A stretch of DNA of 64,000 nucleotides from Sabulitectum sp964386635. Lineage in GTDB: Bacteria; Fermentibacterota; Fermentibacteria; Fermentibacterales; JCC-6. The DNA lies in the NCBI GenBank assembly GCA_964386635.1, contig CAYLRO010000007.1, forward strand, positions 1-64,000, given 5' to 3'. Numbering within the stretch: the first letter of the stretch is position 1; every line of letters begins with the position of its first letter. The translations under genes and the position numbers were made by a program. Under the pieces are notes generated by a model, which saw only the letters and a list, made by a program, of their open reading frames with translations, ran no database searches and was not told where the DNA came from. This document shows positions 49,218-57,161 of this stretch, piece by piece.

Positions 49218-50977
49218 TGTTCAGCAAGGGGATCCCGGCATCCCATGGAATCGCCATTGGTAAAGCTTTTGTTCTGAAAGCGGAACCTCTTGATGTGAAA
49301 AAGATAAACATCCAGCCTGACCAGGTTGCCAGGGAGATAGTCAGATACAAGCAAGCTGTATCTGAAGTAAAACATGATCTTGAGAACATTGCAGATTCAG
49401 TTGAAGATGTTGTTGAAGGCAGACAGATACTTGAATTCCTCATGCTTCTGCTTCAGGATCCCACAATAGGAGCTGAGGTTGAATCCAGAATAACAGAACA
49501 GCTGGTCAATACAGAGTATGCGGTAAGCATTACTCTCAGCAATGTAATGGAAAAATTCGGCAGGATGTCTGACCCGTACATCAAGGAACGGGTGGCTGAC
49601 CTTAAGGATGTGGGAAGAAGGGTTATAGCGAAACTCACAGGACAGGAGCAGATGTCTGCCGGGAGTATCGAGAACCCTGTAGTTCTTGTAGCAAGGGACC
49701 TTGATCCTTCAGAAACTGCAGGGATGAACCCCGGGCAGATCCTTGCATTTGCAACTGACATGGGCGGCAGCACTTCCCATACCACCATACTGGCCAGAAG
49801 TCTGGGTATTCCTGCTGTTGTGGGGCTGCAGAATCTTACCGGGAATATAAGAACAGGCGAGACCATTATAGTAGACGGCATACACGGTCACGTGATAATT
49901 GATCCCACAGATACTCAGCTTGCGTACTACCAGGAGGTCAGAAGCAGATTTCTTGAGGCGGAACATCTGCTTCAGAGTGAGAATACCGGTCCCGCAGTCA
50001 CAGAGGACGGGGTTCGGATAGAACTTGCTGCAAATATTGAACTTCCTCATGAGGTACAGCTTGTAAATAAACTGAATGCAGACGGAATAGGTCTTTTCAG
50101 AACTGAATTTCTCAGGCTGCTTCAGAAAAACGGTAACACCGAGGAAGATCAATTCCATATTTACGACAGCGTTGCAGCTGCCATTCAGCCTAAAACGGTA
50201 ATAATACGCACCTATGATATGGGTGGTGATAAATTCAGGGCAGGTTTTGACGCTATTCACGAGGCAAACCCTTTCCTGGGATACAGGGCAGTCCGGATAT
50301 GCCTGGACAGACCAGCGGAGTTCTCCATGCAGCTTCGCGCTATCCTGAGGGCTTCAACAAGAGGCAATGTACGCCTTATGTTTCCAATGGTAACACATGT
50401 TGATCAGTTGAGAAGACTGCGGGACATTCTCGCATCGGTACAGAAGGACCTCACTGCGCGAGGCGTGGACTTCGACAGGGAAATTGAAGTCGGAATCATG
50501 GTGGAAACACCTGCTACAGTTACCATTCTCGACCTTATGCTTCCCTACGTAGATTTTGTTTCAATAGGCACCAACGACCTTACACAGTACACACTGGCTG
50601 TTGACAGAGGAAACCCCAGGGTTGCTGACCTTTACGATTATTTTCACCCTGCAGTTCTCAGACAGATCGATCAGGTTGTTACTCTCTGCCATCAGAAAAA
50701 GAAATGGGCGGGAATCTGCGGCTCAATGGCCGGTGATCCCCTGGCAGTTCCTCTTCTTCTGGGATTTGGAGTTGACGAACTCAGTGTAGCTCCAACGTTA
50801 ATCCCTGATGTAAAAAAGATGATAGGTGTTGTAACAACACATGGAGCCCGTGAAATTGCCGAGAAATCACTTGGTATTGAAACCGGACTTAAAATCAGAG
50901 CACTTGTTCACAGCTATGTTATAGGAAAGTACCCTGAGATCCTTCTTAACGAAAATTCCTGGAAAACCGGAGGCTGA
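49217..50977 (+). CDS. ptsI: PTS enzyme I (phosphoenolpyruvate-protein phosphotransferase)
   Basis: 586 residues. Phosphorylated His188 in GGSTSHTTILARSLGIPAVVG; PEP-binding C-terminal domain with IGLFRTEFL, MVETPA, FVSIGTNDLTQYTLAVDRGN and the catalytic Cys in WAGICGSMAGDP. Takes phosphate from PEP and passes it to HPr. No EIIA, EIIB or EIIC gene is in the window, so the relay may be regulatory rather than for sugar uptake. Five bases to the next gene. Confidence 0.97.
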   Translation: MFSKGIPASHGIAIGKAFVLKAEPLDVKKINIQPDQVAREIVRYKQAVSEVKHDLENIADSVEDVVEGRQILEFLMLLLQDPTIGAEVESRITEQLVNTEYAVSITLSNVMEKFGRMSDPYIKERVADLKDVGRRVIAKLTGQEQMSAGSIENPVVLVARDLDPSETAGMNPGQILAFATDMGGSTSHTTILARSLGIPAVVGLQNLTGNIRTGETIIVDGIHGHVIIDPTDTQLAYYQEVRSRFLEAEHLLQSENTGPAVTEDGVRIELAANIELPHEVQLVNKLNADGIGLFRTEFLRLLQKNGNTEEDQFHIYDSVAAAIQPKTVIIRTYDMGGDKFRAGFDAIHEANPFLGYRAVRICLDRPAEFSMQLRAILRASTRGNVRLMFPMVTHVDQLRRLRDILASVQKDLTARGVDFDREIEVGIMVETPATVTILDLMLPYVDFVSIGTNDLTQYTLAVDRGNPRVADLYDYFHPAVLRQIDQVVTLCHQKKKWAGICGSMAGDPLAVPLLLGFGVDELSVAPTLIPDVKKMIGVVTTHGAREIAEKSLGIETGLKIRALVHSYVIGKYPEILLNENSWKTGG

Positions 50978-50981
50978 CAGA

Positions 50982-51962
50982 ATGCATTGCATCATACCTG
51001 CAGCGGGTAAGGGAACCCGAATGCGGCCACTGACATGGTCAAATCCCAAACCTCTTCTTCCTGTGGCAGGGAGACCCATACTGGGTCATATAATCGACAC
51101 ACTGGTTAAAGCAGGTGTTGATCACATAACACTTATAACAGGGTACCTGGGTGATCAAATCGTCTCCTGGGCGAGAAAAGAGTACCCTGAGATCAGGGTT
51201 GATTTCTCAAGGCAGAATAATCCCGATGGTCTGGCCTCTGCGGTGCTCCTTGCTGAGGAATACGCAGATGAAGGTCCCTCCATGGTTGTTCTCGGTGATA
51301 CCCTCTTTTCTGCTGACCTCTCTGTTCTTGAAGGAGAGAGAAGAAATCTTATTGTCACATCACCTGTTGAAGATCCTTCTCGATTCGGTGTTGTTGTAAT
51401 GGAGGGAAAGAAAGTCACAAAGCTTGTGGAGAAGCCCTCATTACCCATCAGCAACCTGGCAATTGTGGGAGTCTATTATTTCGCATCCGGCACGAAGCTG
51501 ATGAAATACTGCAGGATGCTCAAGGAAAAGAATATCACCACCAGAGGAGAATACCAGCTGACAGATGCCATGCAGCTGATGCTTCAGGATGGAGAGCCTT
51601 TCGGAATCCTTGATATCAGCGGGTGGTACGACTGCGGCAAACCTGAGACCCTGATTGAAACCAACAGACTGCTGCTTCAGCAGGAAGGCAGTTCGGGAAA
51701 CCCGCTGCTTGAGAATTCAGTTGTGATAGAGCCCTGTTGTTTCGGCAGGGGAGTTGTTCTTAAAAACTCTGTGGTGGGTCCATTCTTCTCCTGCGGCGAT
51801 AATGTTGAGGTTCAGAACTCGATAGTTTCCAATACTGTTGCCGGAATCGGAAGCATTATCAGGTCTGCTAACCTTGCAGATTCAGTCACCGGTGAAAGAG
51901 TAGTTATTTCCGGAAAACAGGGGAAAGTATTCCTCGGCGATGACTCCGTTTCAGAAGGCTGA
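50982..51962 (+). CDS. Sugar-phosphate nucleotidyltransferase
   Basis: 326 residues. N-terminal AAGKGTRMRPLTWSNPKPLLPVAGRPIL is the nucleotide and phosphate-binding region of glucose-1-phosphate thymidylyl/uridylyl-type enzymes; LGDTLF and VGVYYFASG follow, as does the FDISGWYDCGKPETL (the sugar-phosphate site). The C-terminal part (about 240-326) has left-handed beta-helix repeats with Asn, Ser and Val. Makes an NDP-sugar, presumably for the two glycosyltransferases that follow. Substrate base and sugar cannot be fixed. Confidence 0.92.
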   Translation: MHCIIPAAGKGTRMRPLTWSNPKPLLPVAGRPILGHIIDTLVKAGVDHITLITGYLGDQIVSWARKEYPEIRVDFSRQNNPDGLASAVLLAEEYADEGPSMVVLGDTLFSADLSVLEGERRNLIVTSPVEDPSRFGVVVMEGKKVTKLVEKPSLPISNLAIVGVYYFASGTKLMKYCRMLKEKNITTRGEYQLTDAMQLMLQDGEPFGILDISGWYDCGKPETLIETNRLLLQQEGSSGNPLLENSVVIEPCCFGRGVVLKNSVVGPFFSCGDNVEVQNSIVSNTVAGIGSIIRSANLADSVTGERVVISGKQGKVFLGDDSVSEG

Positions 51963-52971
51963 ACCTCGTGTAGCCCTTTATGGAGCATCCCGTTCCAATA
52001 AAGGAGGTACAGGGGTCTATACACGGAGGTTGATCAAGGGGTTTGATCTGATCGGGGCAGACAGTGTTGTCCCTTTAGGAGACCCTGGAAGCAACTGGAT
52101 GGAAAAACTCGTATCCGAGAACTTCCGTATTCCAGGGAGGGTGAGGAAAGAAGGATTTGATCTTCTTCATTTCCCTGCATTCAGCGGAACTTCTTCAGGC
52201 GGGGTTCCATATGCTGTCACAATTCATGACATGGCTTTCATGGAATGTCCCGGCTGGTTCCCTGCTCTTCGCAGTCTTTACTACAGAATGCATTTTCCCA
52301 GAATCGCCCGTGGGGCTTCCGTGATAATAGCTGACAGCGGTTTCACCGCTGGTGAGATAAAGAAACATCTTGGCCTTGAAAGCAGAAAAGTCTATCTCTC
52401 GTCTCCTTTGAACAACACTGAGGAAAACTATTTCAGGGACAGATACTCTATCCCGGGTGAGTATATCCTGTACACCGGAACAGTTGAACCAAGAAAGAAT
52501 ATCGGGAACCTTCTTGAAGCCTGGCCGCAGGTGAGAAGAATCCATGGAAACCTGTTGCTTGTGGTTGCCGGACGGTGGGGGTGGGGAGCTTCATCTCTGA
52601 AAGACAGATTAAACAACACGGATGGTGTTCTGTGGACCGGTTCGATCCCGGACAAACTTCTAAGAAGTGCAATGACTGGAGCAAGAATGCTGGTGTACCC
52701 CAGCTTATACGAGGGTTTCGGGCTTCCGCCTCTGGAATCTGCAGCTTCAGGTACTCCTTTTGTTATCGGCCCGGCAGAAACACTTAAGGAAATCTACGGA
52801 TCTGTTGCAGCTGGAATCACCGGGAAAGGTCCTGAATCAATCTCATCCACTATTCTTGATGCTCTGGAAAAACAGTATTCAACCGATTCACTTCGAGATT
52901 TTGCTATGGGTTTCAGTCTTGAGGCTACAGCCCGTAACACTCTGGAGTGCTACAGATCGGTGTTTTCATGA
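51940..52971 (+). CDS. Glycosyltransferase family 4
   Basis: 343 residues, starting inside the end of the nucleotidyltransferase gene. NKGGTGVYTRRLIKGF (acceptor side), VTIHDMAFMECPGWFP as in mannosyltransferases of O-antigen loci, ILYTGTVEPRKNIGNL and PSLYEGFGLPPLESAASGTPFVIG with the E-x7-E motif. Retaining transferase using the NDP-sugar made next door is a plausible role. Its stop overlaps the next start as ATGA. Confidence 0.93.
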   Translation: MTPFQKAEPRVALYGASRSNKGGTGVYTRRLIKGFDLIGADSVVPLGDPGSNWMEKLVSENFRIPGRVRKEGFDLLHFPAFSGTSSGGVPYAVTIHDMAFMECPGWFPALRSLYYRMHFPRIARGASVIIADSGFTAGEIKKHLGLESRKVYLSSPLNNTEENYFRDRYSIPGEYILYTGTVEPRKNIGNLLEAWPQVRRIHGNLLLVVAGRWGWGASSLKDRLNNTDGVLWTGSIPDKLLRSAMTGARMLVYPSLYEGFGLPPLESAASGTPFVIGPAETLKEIYGSVAAGITGKGPESISSTILDALEKQYSTDSLRDFAMGFSLEATARNTLECYRSVFS

Positions 52972-54041
52972 AAATACTGCAGGTTTACAAGGATGTATTT
53001 CCAGAGGTCAGAGGAGGTATTGAACGGTACATCCATGACCTGTCTGTTTTCTGTTCTTCCAGAGGCCATGAGGTTGAGGTGCTGGTTGCAGGAGGAGGCA
53101 ACCGGAAGCTGGGAGATATCCGGATTACCGGAGTTCCCTGTGCTGCAAGACTTCTTTCAAATCCCATTGCTCCCGGCTACAGAAAAGCTCTTATTAATGC
53201 TGATGCTGATGTTGTACACTTTCATCTTCCTCTTCCCACAGCAGTAACAGCCTGGCAGCTGATCCCTTCAAGATTGAGAATACCTTATGTAGTCACCTAC
53301 CACAGCGATATTGTCAGACAGGCTTTCCTCATGCCTTTCTACGGCCCTGTTCTCAGTAAATTCCTTCGTAAAGCCCACAGTGTTGTTTCAACATCAGAAA
53401 ACTACAGGATAAGCTCCCGTTACCTGAGAGATCTTAAAAACACTGAAGTGATACCCATAGGTGTTGATACCGGTCTATTCAGACCTGCGGTGAACCCGTC
53501 CAGAGATTACTATCTGTTTGTTGGAAGGTTCAGATCATACAAGGGTATCGAAGTTCTTCTCAGAGCCTGGGAACTGCTGAAACCTGCTCCCGAGCTTATT
53601 CTGGCCGGTGGCGGGGCAATGGCGGAAAGTATCAGAGTATCTGCAAAGGAAAAGGATCTCCCGGTGCAGGTAAGAGAAGATGTGACAGACTCTGAACTGC
53701 TGGAGCTGTATGGTAATGCCCGAGCTCTGATTCTTCCTTCAATAAGAAGGAGTGAAGCTTATGGCATGGTTCAACTGGAGGCGATGGCATGCAGCACCCC
53801 GGTGATAAGCAGTGATCTTTCTACAGGGGTTTCCTGGGTGAACCGGAACGGAGTAAGCGGATTCACCTTCAGAACCGGCAGCCCGGAGGATCTTGCAGCG
53901 GCTGTGGGTAAATTCGAGAGTCTGCCGGACTGTGGAAAAGCTCTTCAGCATGGCGCCAGACATCGCGCAGAAACAATGTTTCATGCTGAAACCTGTTTCA
54001 GAAAGGTAGAACATTGTCTCAGAACAGCCGCAGGGAAATAA
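52968..54041 (+). CDS. Glycosyltransferase family 4
   Basis: 357 residues from ATG 52968; a reading seven codons longer is inside the previous gene. KILQVYKDVFPEVRGGIERYIHDL (GGxE), VTYHSDIVRQ, YYLFVGRFRSYKGIEVLLRAW and PSIRRSEAYGMVQLEAMACSTPVISSDL. The acceptor loop resembles WsaF/rhamnosyl or mannosyl enzymes. It completes the pair of GT4 enzymes after the nucleotidyltransferase. A 28-base overlap joins it to the next gene. Confidence 0.93.
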   Translation: MKILQVYKDVFPEVRGGIERYIHDLSVFCSSRGHEVEVLVAGGGNRKLGDIRITGVPCAARLLSNPIAPGYRKALINADADVVHFHLPLPTAVTAWQLIPSRLRIPYVVTYHSDIVRQAFLMPFYGPVLSKFLRKAHSVVSTSENYRISSRYLRDLKNTEVIPIGVDTGLFRPAVNPSRDYYLFVGRFRSYKGIEVLLRAWELLKPAPELILAGGGAMAESIRVSAKEKDLPVQVREDVTDSELLELYGNARALILPSIRRSEAYGMVQLEAMACSTPVISSDLSTGVSWVNRNGVSGFTFRTGSPEDLAAAVGKFESLPDCGKALQHGARHRAETMFHAETCFRKVEHCLRTAAGK

Positions 54042-54532
54042 CTCTGCTTCTTCTTTCTGCTGCAGTTCTGGGCGCAGTAGACAGCCTTCTTCCCAGACCT
54101 GTTCCCTTTCTCCGACTGGGTCTGGCGAATATTCCAGCGGTTATTGCAGTTATCAGGCTGGGTTTTCTCGCGGCGCTGGAGGTTAATGTGCTCAGATCTG
54201 TTTGTGTGGCACTGCTCATGGGCACAATAGCAACACCTACATTTGTATTGTCAATTTCCGGAGCCGTCTCAAGTGTCTGTGTCATGTCACTTATCAGCAG
54301 GTATTTCGGGAAGTATATATCCATACCGGCAATGTCTGCAGCAGGAGCCGTTGTTTCTCTGTGGGCTCAGCTGCTTGCTTCAATGGTTATTCTGCATGAT
54401 ATACCAGTTGCTTCCCTGTTACCGGCACTTTCTCTCTGGGGAACAGTGTCTGGAACAGTGATTGGTTTTGCTGCTTTATTGGTCAGAAACAGAATGCCGG
54501 AACTGGAAGCATTGCGCATAGCACATGGTTAA
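54014..54532 (+). CDS. Gx transporter / Hpre_diP_synt_I family membrane protein
   Basis: 172 residues from TTG 54014, preceded by GAAAGGTAG. About five transmembrane helices; family marks are LPRPVPFLRLGLANIPAVIAVIRLG near the N-terminus and ISGAVSSVCVMSL. The family was named for component I of heptaprenyl diphosphate synthase, but members look like small-molecule transporters. Ends 29 bases before the next membrane protein gene. Confidence 0.85.
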   Translation: MSQNSRREITLLLLSAAVLGAVDSLLPRPVPFLRLGLANIPAVIAVIRLGFLAALEVNVLRSVCVALLMGTIATPTFVLSISGAVSSVCVMSLISRYFGKYISIPAMSAAGAVVSLWAQLLASMVILHDIPVASLLPALSLWGTVSGTVIGFAALLVRNRMPELEALRIAHG

Positions 54533-54561
54533 GTTAAAATACAAAGGTTGGAAGGAACAAT

Positions 54562-54834
54562 TTGCTGCACGGAAGATCTAACAGTTTCTGGGTTTTCATG
54601 GCACTGTCCGGAATGGTTACTGGTACTGTTCTGGGGGAAGCTGTGTGTGCTTTGCTGCCGGACTCGTCGGTTGCACTGAAACAGTTTTTCGGCGGCACTG
54701 CGGAGTTTTCCGTAGGACCGCTTGGCTTTGATATACATATTCTCAGATTCCAACTTGCAGAGATTGCCGTGAAGCTTAACATCATGACGTTTGCAGGCCT
54801 TGTTATTGTTGGCGTACTGTACAAATGGTTCTGA
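54562..54834 (+). CDS. DUF4321-like small membrane protein
   Basis: 90 residues from TTG 54562 with GGAAGGA five bases upstream. Two transmembrane helices (about 8-28 and 70-90) and a loop with FSVGPLGFDIHILRFQL, which is the pattern of DUF4321 proteins. Unknown function. Found directly before tatA, and in operon with it here. Confidence 0.7.
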   Translation: MLHGRSNSFWVFMALSGMVTGTVLGEAVCALLPDSSVALKQFFGGTAEFSVGPLGFDIHILRFQLAEIAVKLNIMTFAGLVIVGVLYKWF

Positions 54835-54853
54835 TGAGACCGGGAGGAATGAA

Positions 54854-55045
54854 TTGGGTAGAATAGGCACCACCGAACTTATAATAATTCTTGTTGTGCT
54901 CCTTCTTCTTTTTGGTGCTAAACGGATCCCCGAGATTGCCAGATCAATAGGGCAGTCGCTGAACCAGTTCAAGAAAGGGCTCAAGGATGCCAGTTTGGAT
55001 GATGACCAGGCAAAAAAAGATGACGATACAGAGATCGAGGGGTGA
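54854..55045 (+). CDS. tatA: Twin-arginine translocase component TatA
   Basis: 63 residues from TTG 54854, GGGAGG six bases upstream. One N-terminal helix (IGTTELIIILVVLLLLFGAKRIPEIARSIG) with the FGAKRIPE hinge and amphipathic helix, then an acidic Lys/Asp tail. Forms the protein-conducting part of the Tat pathway for folded proteins. TatC is not in the window. Six bases before mglA. Confidence 0.95.
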   Translation: MGRIGTTELIIILVVLLLLFGAKRIPEIARSIGQSLNQFKKGLKDASLDDDQAKKDDDTEIEG

Positions 55046-55051
55046 TTGCTG

Positions 55052-55654
55052 ATGGCAACCGTTAGCTACAGCGCAAAAGAAATAGATTGTAAACTGGTCT
55101 ACGCCGGCCCTGGGCTTTCAGGAAAAACTACAAATGTCAAATACATTCACAGTCAGGTTACTGCTGATTCCCGGGGAAAACTTATTTCACTGGCTGCAGG
55201 GAACGAAAGAACACTCTTCTTCGATTTCCTGCCTCTGGATTCAGGTGAGATCAACGGATTCAAGATAAGACTTCACCTCTACAGTGTTCCAGGTCAGGCC
55301 ATGTACTCTGACAGCAGGCGCCTGATCCTCCAGGGGGTTGACGGTATAGTATTTGTGGCTGATTCCCAGGAATTCAGGATGGATGCCAATATCGCCAGTC
55401 TTAGAGATCTGAAGGAGAACCTGAGAACTCAGAAGCGTAAAGGGGTCAGTCTTGTACTTCAGTGCAACAAGCGTGATCTCCCTGACGCAATGCCTGTGTC
55501 GCAGATAGTCAATGAACTTGGATTGTCGAAGGTGCCCTGTCTGGAATCCGTTGCTTCAGACGGTAAGGGGGTGTTTGAAACTCTCAGAAGGGTCAGCCGG
55601 ATGGTTATCGCGCGCCTTCATCGACAGTTTGAGCTGCTGGAAGGAAGGGCATAA
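55052..55654 (+). CDS. mglA: MglA-type small GTPase
   Basis: 200 residues from ATG 55052 (GAGGGG upstream; a TTG two codons earlier is less likely). P-loop GPGLSGKTTN (Lys25), switch II VPGQAMYSDSRR typical of MglA, and NKRD for guanine recognition. MglA proteins set the pole of motility and pilus machines or act with partner GTPase-activating MglB, which is absent here. The next gene starts on its last base, so their products are strongly linked. A role in cell polarity is inferred from family. Confidence 0.94.
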   Translation: MATVSYSAKEIDCKLVYAGPGLSGKTTNVKYIHSQVTADSRGKLISLAAGNERTLFFDFLPLDSGEINGFKIRLHLYSVPGQAMYSDSRRLILQGVDGIVFVADSQEFRMDANIASLRDLKENLRTQKRKGVSLVLQCNKRDLPDAMPVSQIVNELGLSKVPCLESVASDGKGVFETLRRVSRMVIARLHRQFELLEGRA

Positions 55655-57126
55655 TGGCCGAATCTCTAGTTGATCTGCTTCTTGTTAGACTTGGAAGAGA
55701 CGAGGAAAAAAGAAAAGTCCTGAAACTCCTCATAACAAGCCTGGATCTCTCTATGTCAGATGCCGAGAATGCGGTGGAGAATTCCCCTTCAGTTATCAGA
55801 GAAGCTGTTCCCATGACTGAAGCAAGACTGATCCAGAAAGACCTTTATCCCTACATAGATCTTCTGCCCAGGTTTGATGACGAAGCCGACCAGACTGAAG
55901 AAACTTCCGGTGAAGATCTGGCAGACATTTCAAGACCGTCAGTCAGTGATGACATTGAAGATGATATTGATGATGAAGAAGACGATTATTACCAGGATGA
56001 CAGCGAATCTGACAATGCCAGAGTTATCGACGATGAGATCCCCGGGGAGGATTACCAGTCTCACGACGACGACCATACTGGTGAAGATGAAGGTCCTGTT
56101 ATTATTACTTCAGCCAGAGACGAGATCCGTGTCACCACCAGATGCCATATCTGCGGCAGAACTCCTGTTGACGGTGAGCGTCTCGCCCCTTGCAGAACAT
56201 GCGGCGATCTCACATGCAGAGAGTGCTTCGACAGAGTTGCTCATGTATGCAACAAGTGTGCTGCTTCCGGGAAATCCATTGAGCATGCCAACGATGGCGT
56301 GGAAAAAACCGATGAGCAGGGGCTTGTATTCGATTCAGACGTTGATAAAACTGCTCCTGAAAAAGGTAAGTCTTCAATAGGGAAATATCTGGGTATAACT
56401 GCTCTGGTAATCGTTCTGCTTGCAGCGGGATTCTACTTTCTGGATCCTATGAACCTCTTCGGAGCGGAAGAGACAGTTTCAAATGGTACAGATGCTGCTC
56501 TTCCTGATTCTACAGAGGAAGTTCAGCCTGATACCACAGAAATCGCCGCAGAACCCGATTCACTTGAGCTGATTGAGGTGATTGAAGAACCGGTAGCTGT
56601 TCCTGACACGATTTCCGGCTTTGATGACCCGTTTGCCACCAGAAGGCTTGAACTGAGCGAGGAGTATTCGGCTATTGAGAATCCACCGATAATCCGCTTC
56701 AGGTCAAGTGTGCCCAGGTCTGTAAATGCTCGGGTCCTGACTCAGGAATCTGATCTTATTACACGCCAGCTCTCAACTATTGCCGCCTGGATACCTGTTG
56801 AACTTGATGATGCAGTACTTCTGGAGTACCACGACACCACCAGTGTCCTTGTTCTTGTTCTTACTCATCCTGAGGAAACTGAAACCAGGATGGCCTTGAT
56901 GCGATTGACAGCTGACTGGCTTCAACCTTCCAATATTGATCAGCTGGTTCTCATCTACAGAGAGAACAGATTTCAGAATGTTGTCAGTTGGAGTCTTGTA
57001 TCCGAGGTCTTCCCGGATGTGCAGGGAGTTCTCAGCCCCAGTCTGTTCCAGGATTACCTGAGTTACAGGGAGGACTGCTGGGAGTCACTCTCCGGTCCGG
57101 TAACAGACTGGCTTACGGACATCTGA
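55654..57126 (+). CDS. Acidic protein with zinc ribbons and one transmembrane helix, MglA-linked
   Basis: 490 residues. Helical N-terminus (1-75), a strongly acidic disordered stretch (about 76-155, runs of Asp and Glu), then a treble zinc-binding region (about 162-205) with CHICG, CRTCGDLTCREC and CNKC, 8 cysteines in all, like a double ribbon or FYVE-type knuckle. One transmembrane helix (about 240-260) leads to another acidic stretch and a compact domain of about 170 residues. No family is recognised. It overlaps the mglA stop and so is its most likely partner. Orientation predicts zinc ribbons inside the cell. Confidence 0.8.
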   Translation: MAESLVDLLLVRLGRDEEKRKVLKLLITSLDLSMSDAENAVENSPSVIREAVPMTEARLIQKDLYPYIDLLPRFDDEADQTEETSGEDLADISRPSVSDDIEDDIDDEEDDYYQDDSESDNARVIDDEIPGEDYQSHDDDHTGEDEGPVIITSARDEIRVTTRCHICGRTPVDGERLAPCRTCGDLTCRECFDRVAHVCNKCAASGKSIEHANDGVEKTDEQGLVFDSDVDKTAPEKGKSSIGKYLGITALVIVLLAAGFYFLDPMNLFGAEETVSNGTDAALPDSTEEVQPDTTEIAAEPDSLELIEVIEEPVAVPDTISGFDDPFATRRLELSEEYSAIENPPIIRFRSSVPRSVNARVLTQESDLITRQLSTIAAWIPVELDDAVLLEYHDTTSVLVLVLTHPEETETRMALMRLTADWLQPSNIDQLVLIYRENRFQNVVSWSLVSEVFPDVQGVLSPSLFQDYLSYREDCWESLSGPVTDWLTDI

Positions 57127-57161
57127 CGTCCGGACACATTCACAACGGGAGTTCACATCCG

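Noticed and set aside
56988..57161. Longer N-terminus for topA
   Set aside because: The 58 extra residues overlap the zinc-ribbon protein gene and are absent from topoisomerase I proteins.
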